This document shows positions 18,491-27,402 of a DNA stretch of 64,000 bases, piece by piece. Below the pieces are notes generated by a model. That model saw only the letters and a list, made by a program, of their open reading frames with translations, searched no databases and was not told the DNA's origin. Position numbers and translations under genes: made by a program. This stretch comes from Venatoribacter cucullus. Its GTDB lineage: Bacteria; Pseudomonadota; Gammaproteobacteria; Pseudomonadales; Oceanobacteraceae. Position 1 is the first letter of the stretch. Each line of letters starts with the position of its first letter. Location: assembly GCF_016132445.1 (NCBI RefSeq), contig NZ_CP046056.1, positions 186,001 through 250,000 of the forward strand. The letters run 5' to 3'.

Positions 18491-20334
18491 GGTTGGTCTC
18501 CGGCAGTGTTATCACTGCGTTGTTCATCCAGCTGGCGATTAATGGCCGACAGCTCTGCGGCTTCCAGATTCAGGTTATCCGGTTCTTCCGATTGTGGCCG
18601 GTCGGCATCAATAAACAGATAGCGGGCGGCACTCAGCAGGCTGTTGCAGATATCGTAGACATAGCCTTTGTCGGTCAGCAGCGAGGTGGCCATGCCGGTG
18701 GTGATTTTGCGGCCGCGGATAAGCCCTTCAATCAGGGTATCCGACAGTTCGCGCTCGCGCTCGGTCAGCAGTAACTGGTGGTCCAGTGCCAGCCGGCTTT
18801 CGGTTGGCTCTTCCATGTGGCGCACGTCATTGATGGTGCGTAATACATCGCCAATCTGCAGGCGCAGTTGCTGGTAAGCCTGGGCCATTTCGGGGTTCTC
18901 GCTGTGCACATAAAACAGCAGGTTACGCTGTAAATGTTTCACTCCTTTGATCGCTTCAATTAAATGATGGTCGGCGGCACGCAGCTCACGCAGCCGTTCG
19001 TCAAAGGTGCCGCTGGTTTTTTCCCGGGCGCTGCTGATAAAGCCGATGATGCTGGAATAGATGCCTTTCACCTGCTGTTCGTAGCGCTGCTGCAGGTTGG
19101 TCGCGGCAGCTGAACGGCTGTTGTCCGTCAGTAAGGGGAGGGGTTGGCCACGATTAAATTCGTCGGCATGCCATCCCAATCCTTCAATTAATAAGTCGGT
19201 GGACAGACTGTAGAGGCGGATGCTTTCGTTCCGGGTAACGGAAACCGCCGCCGCCGGTGATTCCATTGCGGCCTGGTTTAGATATTGTGGCTGACTGTCT
19301 TCCTGCTCTTTGGTGCGAATTATGCGTTCCAGAAAACGTTGCAGGCGTTGCAGTTGGGGCAGCATTAAGGCAATCCCCAGTAAGTTAAACAGGGTGTGGA
19401 AGACGGCCAGTTTCATGGTGTGGTTGTCGGCAGCAATCCCCATGGCATGGCTCAGGTGTTCCACAATCCAGAGCAGTGCCGGCAGCATTAACAGCGCCAC
19501 AACGCCGGTGAACAGGTTGAACACCAGGTGTCCCATAGCCAGGCGTTTACCCGCACTGTTGGCACCGATACTGCCAAATACCGCCGTGGTGACGGCGGTT
19601 CCCACGTTAGCCCCAATGGCCAGGGCCAAAGCGGCTTCATAGCTTATTTGCCCAACGGACAGTGCCGCGAGGGTGAGTACCAAGGTGGCATGGCTGGACT
19701 GCAGAACCACCGTGGCCAGTATCCCAAACAGGGTGAACAACAGGATGCCGGCGATACCGCCCGGGGCGATGGTTGTCAGATCCAGGCCATCCTGCATGCC
19801 GCCGAAGCCATCCTTCATGTAATCAATACCAAGAAACAGGAAGCCGATACCCAGCAGAATATTGCCCAGTGCGGTGCGCCCCTGGGTTTGCTGAAATTGC
19901 AGCAGCACACCAAAGATCAGCAGCGGCATGGCCAGCTTTGAAAGACTGATGTTCAGACCAAAGCCGGCAATCAGCCAGGCACCGGTGGTTGTACCCAGGT
20001 TGGCGCCAAAGATGACACCAAGACCAGCGCCCAGCTTCATCATGCCGGCGGACAAAAATGAAATGGTCAGCACCGAAACCAGGGTGCTAGATTGCATAAC
20101 GCTGGTGGCGACTGCGCCAAACAGCATGGCACGAGGTGTGGATTGCGTGGCGCGGTGCAGAACTTGCTCCAGTATCCCTCCGCTGAATGCCTGAAAGCCC
20201 CGCTCCAGTAACATCATCCCAAATAAAAAGAGCGCGACACCAGCGGCAAGAATCTGCAGGGTGGGGCTGGTCCAGAAGCCAATACCCAACAGCAGCATAA
20301 TGACGGGTAACAACAGGCGTTTGAGTAGTTCCAA
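18487..20334 (-). CDS. Na+/phosphate cotransporter, NptA/YjbB family, with PhoU-like domain
   Basis: A 615-residue inner-membrane protein. The N-terminal half (about 1-340) has 8-9 hydrophobic segments and the duplicated family signature seen as TSVMQSSTLVSVLTISF and LQSSHATLVLTLAAL; the QSS motifs line the sodium/phosphate site. The C-terminal part (about 380-600) is a helical PhoU-like cytoplasmic domain. It imports, or in YjbB exports, phosphate coupled to sodium; direction cannot be read from the sequence. It is followed directly by the small coiled-coil gene. Confidence 0.92.
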   Translation of the reverse strand: MELLKRLLLPVIMLLLGIGFWTSPTLQILAAGVALFLFGMMLLERGFQAFSGGILEQVLHRATQSTPRAMLFGAVATSVMQSSTLVSVLTISFLSAGMMKLGAGLGVIFGANLGTTTGAWLIAGFGLNISLSKLAMPLLIFGVLLQFQQTQGRTALGNILLGIGFLFLGIDYMKDGFGGMQDGLDLTTIAPGGIAGILLFTLFGILATVVLQSSHATLVLTLAALSVGQISYEAALALAIGANVGTAVTTAVFGSIGANSAGKRLAMGHLVFNLFTGVVALLMLPALLWIVEHLSHAMGIAADNHTMKLAVFHTLFNLLGIALMLPQLQRLQRFLERIIRTKEQEDSQPQYLNQAAMESPAAAVSVTRNESIRLYSLSTDLLIEGLGWHADEFNRGQPLPLLTDNSRSAAATNLQQRYEQQVKGIYSSIIGFISSAREKTSGTFDERLRELRAADHHLIEAIKGVKHLQRNLLFYVHSENPEMAQAYQQLRLQIGDVLRTINDVRHMEEPTESRLALDHQLLLTERERELSDTLIEGLIRGRKITTGMATSLLTDKGYVYDICNSLLSAARYLFIDADRPQSEEPDNLNLEAAELSAINRQLDEQRSDNTAGDQP

Positions 20335-20418
20335 GAGGCGATCCTTCGTGTCATCAGGCCGGAAGAGTCAGTGCCGCCACAGCCGCCGGCAAGCGGCCAT
20401 AGCATGACGAACGTGCCA

Positions 20419-21411
20419 TTACCCCAGGTGACGTTTCAGTGGTTCGTGCTGGGCCGCTTCCAGACGCGGACCAAACTGACTGACCACCTGTGCCGAGGCG
20501 GCAGACGCCAGACGGCCGGCGGCGGCAAAATCGTAACCATGGGTAATGGCGTATAAAAACGCTCCGGCAAACATATCACCGGCGCCGTTGCTGTCTACTG
20601 CGGTAACCTGATGTGGCGCAATCTTATGCAGGGTTTCACCATCAAAGGCGACAGCGCCTTTATTACCCAGGGTAACGGCAAAGGTGCGGGCGAATTTTTT
20701 CAAGCCGGCAATAGCATCGTCCAGGTTGTCAGTGCCGGCCATCAGACGGGCTTCCTGCTCATTGCAGAACAACAGGTCGACACCCTCACCCAGCATTTCC
20801 TGCAGGCCGTCTTTAAAAAACTGCACCATGGCCGGGTCGGAAAAAGTCATGGCCACTTTAACGCCATGCCGGCGCGCCAGTTCCCGTACCCGGATAGCTG
20901 CCGCCCGGGAAGTGTCTGAGGTGACCAGGTAGCCTTCTATATAAACGTATTCGGACTGTGCCAGTGCGTCTTCGTGAATATGCTTTTCATGCAGGTCGCT
21001 GGTAATGCCCAGGTAGGTGTTCATGGTGCGCTCGGCGTCCGGAGTAATCATGACCAGGCATTTGCCGGTGACGCCTTCGTCCCGCTCGCCGCCCATGTTG
21101 GTGTCGACACCGGCCGCTTTTAAATCATTCACATAAAAATCACCGGCTTCATCATTGGCGACGTTACAGGTGTAAAAGGTTTTGGCGCCAAAATAAGAGG
21201 CCCCGATAATGGTGTTGGCCGCACTGCCACCGCAGGCGCGTTTTTTCAGCGGATGGCTGTGCAGCAGTTGTTGCAGTAATTGTTCCTGCTGGTTGGCATC
21301 AATCAGGGTCATTACGCCTTTCTGAATACCGGCGGTGCTGAAAAATGCATCACTGACTTCAAACTCTTTATCAACCAGCGCGTTGCCGATGCCATAAATG
21401 TGGTAACCCAT
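20419..21411 (-). CDS. PfkB-family kinase, probable adenosine/nucleoside kinase
   Basis: A 330-residue ribokinase-fold enzyme. The N-terminal substrate part has GIGNALVDKEFEV and CGGSAANTIIGASYFGA (signature 1 region); the C-terminal signature 2 is AVDSNGAGDMFAGAF, where GAGD holds the anion hole and catalytic Asp. Proteins of this type in gammaproteobacteria are commonly called adenosine kinase, but substrate choice among nucleosides and sugars is not visible. The start at 21411 has GGAGAG upstream; an in-frame ATG five codons earlier lies on that ribosome site. It is divergent from birA. Confidence 0.85.
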   Translation of the reverse strand: MGYHIYGIGNALVDKEFEVSDAFFSTAGIQKGVMTLIDANQQEQLLQQLLHSHPLKKRACGGSAANTIIGASYFGAKTFYTCNVANDEAGDFYVNDLKAAGVDTNMGGERDEGVTGKCLVMITPDAERTMNTYLGITSDLHEKHIHEDALAQSEYVYIEGYLVTSDTSRAAAIRVRELARRHGVKVAMTFSDPAMVQFFKDGLQEMLGEGVDLLFCNEQEARLMAGTDNLDDAIAGLKKFARTFAVTLGNKGAVAFDGETLHKIAPHQVTAVDSNGAGDMFAGAFLYAITHGYDFAAAGRLASAASAQVVSQFGPRLEAAQHEPLKRHLG

Positions 21412-21545
21412 GCTTTCTCTCCGCAAAAAATTGGCCAGAGTTTAGCCGATTGTCGGCAGCGGCGGAAATTGACTTACCGGCAGGCAGCGGCACCGGCTGT
21501 GCGCTGTACAACCTTCCGGTATAGTGCGCAGCAGAGGTGGGTAGC

Positions 21546-22502
21546 ATGCTGAATAACATTTTACGCTTGCTGGCCGATGGCCAGTTTCATTCCGGCGAAG
21601 AGCTGGGTGAAGCCCTGGGCGTCAGCCGGGCAGCGGTGTGGAAACAATTAAAAAAACTGGAAGAGCTGGAAATACCTTGTTCATCGGTAAAGGGTAAGGG
21701 TTACCGCTTGCAGGATGCCATTGAATTGCTCGACCAGGATGTTATCCGCCGCCAGCTGACCCAGCGGTTGGATATTCTGGACGTATTGCTGGATGTGGAT
21801 TCCACTAACACCTGGTTATTTCAGCGTGCGGCCGACCACATGGGTAAACGCTATGCGGTACTGGCGGAAAAACAGGTGGCGGGTCGTGGCCGGCGCGGCC
21901 GGCACTGGGTCAGTCCGTTCGGTAAAAATATTTATTTGTCGCTGCTGGTGTCATTCAGTGGCGGGCTGGCCGCGCTGGAAGGCTTAAGCCTGATGACCGC
22001 CATTGCGGTGGAGCGGGCGCTGGCGAAGCTGGGTATTGACGGTATTGGGCTGAAGTGGCCGAACGATGTCTACGCCAACGGCAAAAAACTGGCCGGTATT
22101 CTGCTGGAGGTAACCGGCGAATATAGCAGCCATTGTCAGGTGGTTATTGGTATCGGCCTCAATCTGTCCCTCAGCGATCATGATGCCGCCCGCATTGAAC
22201 AACCCTGGGCTGAGCTGCGCAGCCTGAAGCCCGGGTTGTCTCGCAATCAGGTGGCGGCGGCGGTACTGGATGAACTACTGCAAGCGGTGGACGAATTTCA
22301 GCGCGACGGTTTTGCGCCGTATCAGCAGTACTGGGCCGAGCGCGATATCTTTATGCATAAAGAAGTCCGTATTGTCGCCGCCAGCAACGAAAAGCGCGGT
22401 GTGGTTAAAGGCGTTAACCGTAAAGGTGAATTAATGCTGCACTCGGAGCGCGGCATGGAAGTGATTAATGCCGGAGAAATCAGTGTCCGTGCTGCTGATT
22501 GA
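21546..22502 (+). CDS. birA: Bifunctional biotin-protein ligase / biotin operon repressor BirA
   Basis: A 318-residue protein that joins biotin to acetyl-CoA carboxylase and, as biotinyl-AMP-bound dimer, represses biotin genes. The N-terminal winged helix-turn-helix is present (GEELGEALGVSRAAVWKQL, about 15-36), so it should be the bifunctional form. The ligase domain shows GRGRRGRHWVSPFGKNIY (about 115) and KWPNDVYANGKKLAGILLE. The ATG at 21546 follows AGAGGTGG; a GTG nine bases upstream is possible. The gene runs into coaX with overlap. Confidence 0.95.
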   Translation: MLNNILRLLADGQFHSGEELGEALGVSRAAVWKQLKKLEELEIPCSSVKGKGYRLQDAIELLDQDVIRRQLTQRLDILDVLLDVDSTNTWLFQRAADHMGKRYAVLAEKQVAGRGRRGRHWVSPFGKNIYLSLLVSFSGGLAALEGLSLMTAIAVERALAKLGIDGIGLKWPNDVYANGKKLAGILLEVTGEYSSHCQVVIGIGLNLSLSDHDAARIEQPWAELRSLKPGLSRNQVAAAVLDELLQAVDEFQRDGFAPYQQYWAERDIFMHKEVRIVAASNEKRGVVKGVNRKGELMLHSERGMEVINAGEISVRAAD

Positions 22503-23184
22503 TGCGGGTAATACCCGTTGCAAATGGCAGCTGCGCGCTGCCGGTCAGATATTAGAAGAGGGCAGTGCCGCCTACGCGGCACTGCCGGCCGATTGGCCAG
22601 AGGCTGACCGTGTTGTGGTTGCCTGTGTGGCCGGGCAGCCGGATTTGCAGGACCGCCTGCGTCAGCGCTATGGCGAGCGCTTGTATTGGCTGAGCGAACC
22701 GCTGGCCGGTTATCCGCATTTCCATCATTGTTACCCGCAGCCGCAGCGGCTGGGGGTGGATCGCTGGCTGGCCATGCTGGGGGCGCGGACGCACGGCAGC
22801 GGCAATGTGCTGGTGGTGGATGCCGGTACGGCCCTGACCATTGATTTAATGAATGCTGCCAATCAGCATGAGGGCGGATTTATAGTGCCGGGGCTGGAAC
22901 TTGCTCAGCAGGCGCTGTTCAACAACACCGCCCGGGTGCGGCCTTTTGTGGATGAGCAGGTGCAGACTGCACTGGTGCCCGGCCGTGATACGCTCAGCTG
23001 TGTCAGTGCCGGTGTGCAGCGGCAATTACAGGCGCTGGTAATGTCGGTGGTGCAGGACTACCCGGATTACCGGTTGTTTATCAGCGGAGGGGATGGCCAC
23101 TGGCTGGCGCAACGGCTGGCGGTGCCACCTTCTCCGCATCTGATTTTTGAAGGTATGGAATCCTTATGCGCTGGATATTTCTGA
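22468..23184 (+). CDS. coaX: Type III pantothenate kinase CoaX
   Basis: First enzyme of coenzyme A synthesis, ATP + pantothenate to 4'-phosphopantothenate, of the ASKHA-fold type III. Motifs: LLIDAGNTRCKWQL (phosphate 1), GVDRWLAMLGA, VVDAGTALTIDLM (phosphate 2) and EGGFIVPG. Two starts are plausible: ATG at 22468 (GGAAG six bases before) giving 238 residues, or GTG at 22483 (GGAG six bases before) giving 233. Both lie inside birA, so the genes are translationally coupled. Confidence 0.94.
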   Translation: MPEKSVSVLLIDAGNTRCKWQLRAAGQILEEGSAAYAALPADWPEADRVVVACVAGQPDLQDRLRQRYGERLYWLSEPLAGYPHFHHCYPQPQRLGVDRWLAMLGARTHGSGNVLVVDAGTALTIDLMNAANQHEGGFIVPGLELAQQALFNNTARVRPFVDEQVQTALVPGRDTLSCVSAGVQRQLQALVMSVVQDYPDYRLFISGGDGHWLAQRLAVPPSPHLIFEGMESLCAGYF

Positions 23185-23834
23185 CCCTGGTGTTTGGCAA
23201 TTTATTGCTGCTGGCATTGTTCTGGCAGCAGCAGAATAAAACTGAAATGGCGCCGGTCGTGGCCCTGGATATTCCTGCCAACAGCCGTCAGTTGCAATTG
23301 GTTCAGGAGCTGGCCGAACCCTTGCCGGCGGCAGCGCCGCGCAAAGTGGCCAACGGGGAGCGGCAGCCGCTGTGCTATGTGGCCGGTCCTTATGCTGATG
23401 AGCTGGATGCTCGTCACCTGTTGGCGCGGGCGGCAGCACTGAGCCTCAGCGGGCGCATTAATAGCGTAGAGATTGCCACCGGTGAGCCGGCTGAGTACTG
23501 GGTGCTGGTGCCGCCGCGGGCATCACGGGCGGAGGCCATGCGGGTATTGCGGGAATTGCAGCAGCGCTCTTACGACAGTTACATCGTGACTCAGGGCGAT
23601 CTGGCCGAAGCGGTGTCGCTGGGTTTATTCCGCAATAAAGAATCGGCGTACCGGCTGCAGAAAACCATTGAAAGCTACGATATTCCCGCCGAAGTGCGGG
23701 TAATGAATAAAGCCAGTCGTGAATACTGGGTGGAAATCCGTGAAGTGGCACAGCTGAATGACCGGATGCGCGAGCGCATCCGGGCGGCTGATACCGGGAT
23801 CAGCTGGGAGCTGGTGGAATGTAAAAGCCGCTGA
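23166..23834 (+). CDS. SPOR-domain membrane protein
   Basis: A 222-residue protein with one N-terminal membrane helix (IFLTLVFGNLLLLALFW, about 4-20), a short linker and a C-terminal SPOR-like domain (about 130-205; DSYIVTQGDLAEAVSLGLF, then KESAYRLQKTIESYDIPAEVRV). SPOR domains bind denuded peptidoglycan at the division septum. The gene overlaps coaX by 19 bases, and the birA-coaX-SPOR-tRNA order is also known upstream of tuf in Pseudomonas. A precise role is not assigned. Confidence 0.82.
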   Translation: MRWIFLTLVFGNLLLLALFWQQQNKTEMAPVVALDIPANSRQLQLVQELAEPLPAAAPRKVANGERQPLCYVAGPYADELDARHLLARAAALSLSGRINSVEIATGEPAEYWVLVPPRASRAEAMRVLRELQQRSYDSYIVTQGDLAEAVSLGLFRNKESAYRLQKTIESYDIPAEVRVMNKASREYWVEIREVAQLNDRMRERIRAADTGISWELVECKSR

Positions 23835-23889
23835 ATCCTGTTGCGCCGCTGCTTTTTTCTTAAGTTGATAATAAATAAGAAAAAAGTGG

Positions 23890-23918
23890 TTGACAGGGTT
23901 GGGGGGCATCAAGATAAT
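23890..23918 (+). promoter_or_regulatory. Sigma-70 promoter of the tRNA-tuf1 operon
   Basis: TTGACA (23890-23895), a 17-base spacer and GATAAT (23913-23918) place transcription start about six bases before the tRNA-Tyr 5' end region at 23931. The -35 box is perfect and the -10 has one mismatch. A GC-rich discriminator follows (ACGCGCC), typical of stringently controlled stable-RNA promoters. Confidence 0.85.
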
Positions 23919-23930
23919 ACGCGCCACTTT

Positions 23931-24014
23931 GGTGGGGTTCCCGAGCGGCCAAAGGGATCAGACTGTAAATCTGACGCGAAAGCTTCGCTGGTTCGAATCC
24001 AGCCCCCACCACCA
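23931..24014 (+). tRNA. tyrT: tRNA-Tyr (GTA)
   Basis: 84-base class II tRNA with a long variable arm. GGTGGGG pairs with CCCCACC; the anticodon GTA is at 23965-23967; CCA is encoded at 24012-24014. First of three tRNAs ahead of tuf1, the same Tyr-Gly-Thr-tuf order as E. coli. Confidence 0.95.
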
Positions 24015-24092
24015 GTTTTCAGATAGCAGCCGGGTCTGTTATCGGAGTGAGCAGGAAGCACGGGCTGCTGTTGAACGCGCTGACTGCGGTAT

Positions 24093-24166
<74 letters not shown>

Positions 24167-24174
24167 ACAACATT

Positions 24175-24250
<76 letters not shown>

Positions 24251-24261
24251 TATTTAAGCGG

Positions 24262-24288
24262 AAAGGCAGGCCATTGGTCTGCCTTTTT
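24262..24288 (+). terminator. Intrinsic hairpin between thrT and tuf1
   Basis: AAAGGCAG (24262-24269) and CTGCCTTT (24279-24286) form an 8-bp stem over a nine-base loop, ending in five T residues. It probably lowers tuf1 transcription relative to the tRNAs, or marks a processing site. Confidence 0.65.
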
Positions 24289-24325
24289 GTGTATGAAAAA
24301 CTTCCACTGATAAAGAGACAGGGTC

Positions 24326-25549
24326 ATGGCTAAGGAAACGTTTGAACGCTCGAAACCCCACGTAAACGTAGGCACTATCGGTCACGTTGACCACGGTAAA
24401 ACCACTCTGACAGCGGCACTGACCCGCGTATGTTCAGAAGTATGGGGTGGTAAAGCAGTAGCGTTCGACGGTATCGACAAGGCACCGGAAGAGCGTGAGC
24501 GTGGTATCACCATTTCTACTTCTCACGTTGAATACGAGTCACCGACCCGCCACTACGCACACGTAGATTGCCCGGGCCACGCCGACTACGTTAAAAACAT
24601 GATTACCGGTGCTGCCCAGATGGACGGCGCGATCCTGGTGTGTGGTTCAACTGACGGCCCGATGCCGCAGACCCGTGAGCACATCCTGCTGTCCCGTCAG
24701 GTAGGCGTACCTTACATTGTTGTGTTCCTGAACAAAGCTGACCTGCTGGCTGAAGACTGCGGCGGCGCGGATTCTGACGAATACGCCGAGATGCTGGAGC
24801 TGGTAGAAATGGAACTGCGTGACCTGCTGTCTGAATACGACTTCCCGGGTGACGACACTCCGATTATCCCAGGTTCTGCGCTGATGGCCCTGAACGGCCA
24901 GGATGAGAACGGCATGGGTACTTCTGCCGTTAAGAAACTGGTAGAAACTCTGGATGCTTACATTCCGGAACCTGAGCGTGCCATCGACGGCGCCTTCCTG
25001 ATGCCGATCGAAGACGTATTCTCCATTCAGGGTCGTGGTACCGTAGTAACCGGTCGTGTAGAGCGTGGTATCGTTCGTACGGGTGAAGAACTGGCCATCG
25101 TTGGTATTCGTGAAACCACCAAGACCACCTGTACCGGTGTGGAAATGTTCCGCAAGATCCTGGACGAAGGCCGTGCTGGTGAAAACGTTGGTGTACTGCT
25201 GCGTGGTACCAAGCGTGATGACGTAGAGCGTGGTCAGGTACTGGCCAAGCCGGGCTCCATCACCCCGCACACCAAGTTTGAATCCGAAGTCTACGTACTG
25301 GGCAAAGACGAAGGCGGCCGTCACACTCCGTTCTTCAAAGGCTACCGTCCGCAGTTCTACTTCCGTACCACTGACGTAACCGGTTCAGTAGAACTGCCGG
25401 AAGGCGTAGAGATGGTAATGCCGGGCGACAACGTGAAACTGGTTGTTACCCTGATTCACCCGATCGCGATGGACGACGGTCTGCGCTTTGCGATCCGTGA
25501 AGGCGGCCGTACTGTAGGCGCCGGTGTTGTGGCTAAGATCATTGAATAA
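24326..25549 (+). CDS. tuf: Elongation factor Tu, copy 1 (tufB position)
   Basis: GTPase of 407 residues that brings aminoacyl-tRNA to the ribosome. G1 GHVDHGKTT (about 19-27), G2 RGITI, G3 DCPGHADY, G4 NKAD, G5 SAL, then the two beta-barrel domains. It is longer than E. coli EF-Tu (394), mainly by about ten residues just after NKAD ([17 protein letters not shown]). This is the tRNA-linked copy. Its protein is identical to those of copies 2 and 3. DNA differences are confined to the first ~125 bases, where it has its own synonymous bases (for example CGCTCG for Arg-Ser codons 8-9, versus CGTTCC). Confidence 0.98.
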   Translation: MAKETFERSKPHVNVGTIGHVDHGKTTLTAALTRVCSEVWGGKAVAFDGIDKAPEERERGITISTSHVEYESPTRHYAHVDCPGHADYVKNMITGAAQMDGAILVCGSTDGPMPQTREHILLSRQVGVPYIVVFLNKADLLAEDCGGADSDEYAEMLELVEMELRDLLSEYDFPGDDTPIIPGSALMALNGQDENGMGTSAVKKLVETLDAYIPEPERAIDGAFLMPIEDVFSIQGRGTVVTGRVERGIVRTGEELAIVGIRETTKTTCTGVEMFRKILDEGRAGENVGVLLRGTKRDDVERGQVLAKPGSITPHTKFESEVYVLGKDEGGRHTPFFKGYRPQFYFRTTDVTGSVELPEGVEMVMPGDNVKLVVTLIHPIAMDDGLRFAIREGGRTVGAGVVAKIIE

Positions 25550-25668
25550 TTCGCCCGGAGCGAATTATGACAGCCGGAGGCTGGCCCGATAGGGCGAGGG
25601 CAGGAAGCCCGCAGCAATGATGATTTTTGCCAGACGCTAGACGCTAGACGCTACAAGCGAAAAGCCGA
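25546..25668 (+). other. Structured 3' leader of tuf1 (series of hairpins) plus AGACGCT x3
   Basis: The tuf stop codon lies in a 9-bp inverted repeat (25546-25554 with 25560-25568). Then come three nearly contiguous small hairpins: CAGCC-GGA-GGCTG (25571-25583), GCCC-GATA-GGGC (25584-25595) and GGGC-AGGAA-GCCC (25598-25610). Next is a weak GCAA/TTGC stem (25614-25630), followed by three tandem copies of AGACGCT (25632-25652). The same block follows all three tuf genes. Confidence 0.7.
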
Positions 25669-25675
25669 AAGCGAC

Positions 25676-25706
25676 AAAAAGCCCTGCCAGTAATGGTGGG
25701 GCTTTT
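25676..25706 (+). terminator. tuf1 terminator
   Basis: AAAAAGCCCTGCC and GGTGGGGCTTTT form a long stem with two G-T pairs and loop AGTAAT. Only four T residues follow before AAAAGC, so it should be weaker than the identical hairpins behind tuf2 and tuf3, which have longer T-runs. Confidence 0.8.
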
Positions 25707-25773
25707 AAAAGCGGAATTCGTTCCGTTTGCTCGACGGGTGTAATGCCCGGTGTGGTAATTTAGAAAAAATATC

Positions 25774-25823
25774 GGTTAATCAAGTTGTTAGGGCTTGATT
25801 AATCGTCCGGGCTGCAGTATCTT
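25774..25823 (+). promoter_or_regulatory. Promoter of trpT-secE-nusG with inverted repeat
   Basis: TTGATT (25795-25800), 17 bases and TATCTT (25818-25823) make a plausible sigma-70 promoter ending 24 bases before tRNA-Trp. Its -35 lies inside an inverted repeat, TTAATCAAG (25776-25784) with CTTGATTAA (25794-25802), that could be an operator. The remaining 25707-25773 shows nothing else I can assign. Confidence 0.55.
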
Positions 25824-25847
25824 CCTGCGCCCTAATTGAGTGTCTTT

Positions 25848-25923
25848 AGGCCAGTAGTTCAATTGGTAGAGCACCGGTCTCCAAAACCGGGTGTTGGGGG
25901 TTCGAGTCCCTCCTGGCCTGCCA
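25848..25923 (+). tRNA. trpT: tRNA-Trp (CCA)
   Basis: 76 bases. AGGCCAG pairs with CTGGCCT; anticodon CCA at 25881-25883; encoded CCA end at 25921-25923. As in many gammaproteobacteria it heads the secE-nusG operon, 50 bases before secE. Confidence 0.95.
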
Positions 25924-25973
25924 AATTTAAGAATGGCAGCTTCGGCTGCCATTTTTGGCTTCAGGGAATAGCG

Positions 25974-26342
25974 ATGAGTACTGAAAGCAAAGCAAGAAAA
26001 TCACCGTTGGATATGTTCAAGTGGTTGCTGGCGGTTGGCGTGTTTGGCGCGGCCGTTGTGGGTAACTATTTGTATGCTGACCTGGGTCTGATTTATCGCG
26101 TTCTGGCGGTGGTTGGTCTGATGCTGGTCAGTGCCGGTATTGCCCTGAGCAGTACGCAGGGGAAAGCCTTTCTGCAGCTGCTGAAAGAAGCCAATGTCGA
26201 ACGACGAAAAGTAGTGTGGCCGACCCGGCAGGAAACCACCCAGACCACGCTGATTGTCGTGGTTGTTGTGTTTGTAATGGCGCTGGTTTTGTGGGGTATG
26301 GATTCCCTGTTCGGGTGGCTGGTCCGGTTATTGGTAGGCTGA
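25974..26342 (+). CDS. secE: Preprotein translocase subunit SecE
   Basis: Small essential subunit of the SecYEG channel, 122 residues. Three hydrophobic segments (about 16-36, 42-60 and 95-117) as in E. coli SecE, with the conserved amphipathic region [20 protein letters not shown] before the last helix. The open frame extends upstream through tRNA-Trp, but the real start is the ATG at 25974, just past the tRNA. Confidence 0.95.
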   Translation: MSTESKARKSPLDMFKWLLAVGVFGAAVVGNYLYADLGLIYRVLAVVGLMLVSAGIALSSTQGKAFLQLLKEANVERRKVVWPTRQETTQTTLIVVVVVFVMALVLWGMDSLFGWLVRLLVG

Positions 26343-26352
26343 GGAGCAGAAT

Positions 26353-26889
26353 ATGGCTATGCGTTGGTATGTGGTTCACGCCTATTCGGGCTACGAAAAG
26401 CGGGTTCAGAGTGCGCTGCTGGAGCGTATTCAGCTGCACAATATGCAGGATTATTTTGGTGACGTGCTGGTGCCCACGGAAGAAGTGGTTGAAGTGCGTG
26501 ACGGTAAAAAACGTAAGAGCGAGCGTAAGTTCTATCCCGGCTATGTGCTGGTACAGATGGATATGAACGACGAGAGCTGGCACCTGGTTAAGCAAACTCC
26601 GCGGGTAATGGGCTTTATCGGCGGTACGGCTGATAAGCCGGCACCGATCACTGATCGTGAAGCCGATGCCATTCTGCAGCGTGTGCGTGACGGCGCTGAT
26701 CGTCCGACCCATAAAACCATTTATGAGCCGGGTGAAGTGGTGCGCGTTACCGATGGTCCGTTTGCTGACTTCAATGGTGTGGTGGAAGGTGTCGACTACG
26801 ACAAGTCCCGCCTGCAGGTTGCAGTAACAATTTTTGGTCGTGCTACGCCGGTTGAGCTTGAGTTCACTCAGGTTGAGAAGTCCGCGTAA
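26353..26889 (+). CDS. nusG: Transcription antitermination/elongation factor NusG
   Basis: 178 residues with an N-terminal NGN domain that clamps RNA polymerase ([16 protein letters not shown] at the start, [12 protein letters not shown] in the middle) and a C-terminal KOW domain (about 125-178; [18 protein letters not shown]) that contacts NusE/S10 or Rho. Ten bases after secE, forming the usual secE-nusG pair. The ATG two codons in (26359) is an alternative start. Confidence 0.97.
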   Translation: MAMRWYVVHAYSGYEKRVQSALLERIQLHNMQDYFGDVLVPTEEVVEVRDGKKRKSERKFYPGYVLVQMDMNDESWHLVKQTPRVMGFIGGTADKPAPITDREADAILQRVRDGADRPTHKTIYEPGEVVRVTDGPFADFNGVVEGVDYDKSRLQVAVTIFGRATPVELEFTQVEKSA

Positions 26890-26921
26890 CACATAATCAA
26901 TGGCCGCCTGGCGGTCGGGGA

Positions 26922-26942
26922 GCTGCGGTGCTGAACCGCAGC
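26922..26942 (+). promoter_or_regulatory. Leader hairpin before rplK
   Basis: GCTGCGGT and ACCGCAGC form an 8-bp stem with a five-base loop, ending 25 bases before rplK. In E. coli the rplKA mRNA is repressed by L1 at a leader that mimics its 23S site. This hairpin is a candidate part of such a site; the match was not checked. Confidence 0.45.
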
Positions 26943-26967
26943 GTTAATACCCATCAGGAGCATAAAT

Positions 26968-27402
26968 ATGGCTAAGAAAGTAGAAGGCTACATCAAGCTG
27001 CAGGTTGCAGCTGGTAAAGCAAACCCGTCGCCACCGGTAGGTCCGGCTCTGGGTCAGAAAGGTCTGAACATCATGGAATTCTGTAAAGCGTTCAATGCTC
27101 AGACTCAGGGTATGGAAGCCGGTATGCCGGTACCTGTGATCATCACTGCGTACAGCGACCGTTCTTTCACCTTCGAACTGAAAACTCCGCCGGCGGCTTA
27201 CCTGCTGAAAAAAGCAGCTGGTATCAGCAGTGGTTCAGCGCGTCCGAACACCAATAAAGTGGGTACTGTTACCCGTGCTCAGCTGGAAGAGATCGCCACT
27301 ATGAAGGCGAAAGATCTGACCGCTGCAGACATGGATGCAGCCGTACGCTCCATCGCGGGTTCTGCCCGTTCTATGGGTCTGAACGTGGAAGGAGTTGAAT
27401 AA
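26968..27402 (+). CDS. rplK: 50S ribosomal protein L11
   Basis: 144 residues (E. coli 142). N-terminal thiostrepton/RelA-related domain with the proline-rich [21 protein letters not shown]-terminal 23S GTPase-centre binding domain with [13 protein letters not shown]11 forms the stalk base and takes part in RelA activation. Its stop overlaps the rplA start by one base (TAATG). Confidence 0.98.
   Translation: MAKKVEGYIKLQVAAGKANPSPPVGPALGQKGLNIMEFCKAFNAQTQGMEAGMPVPVIITAYSDRSFTFELKTPPAAYLLKKAAGISSGSARPNTNKVGTVTRAQLEEIATMKAKDLTAADMDAAVRSIAGSARSMGLNVEGVE

Noticed and set aside
21412-21545. birA promoter TATAGT at 21520-21525
   Set aside because: No acceptable -35 at 16-18 bases; not firm enough to list.
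21537-21545. GTG start of birA at 21537
   Set aside because: It overlaps the likely Shine-Dalgarno AGAGGTGG of the ATG at 21546.
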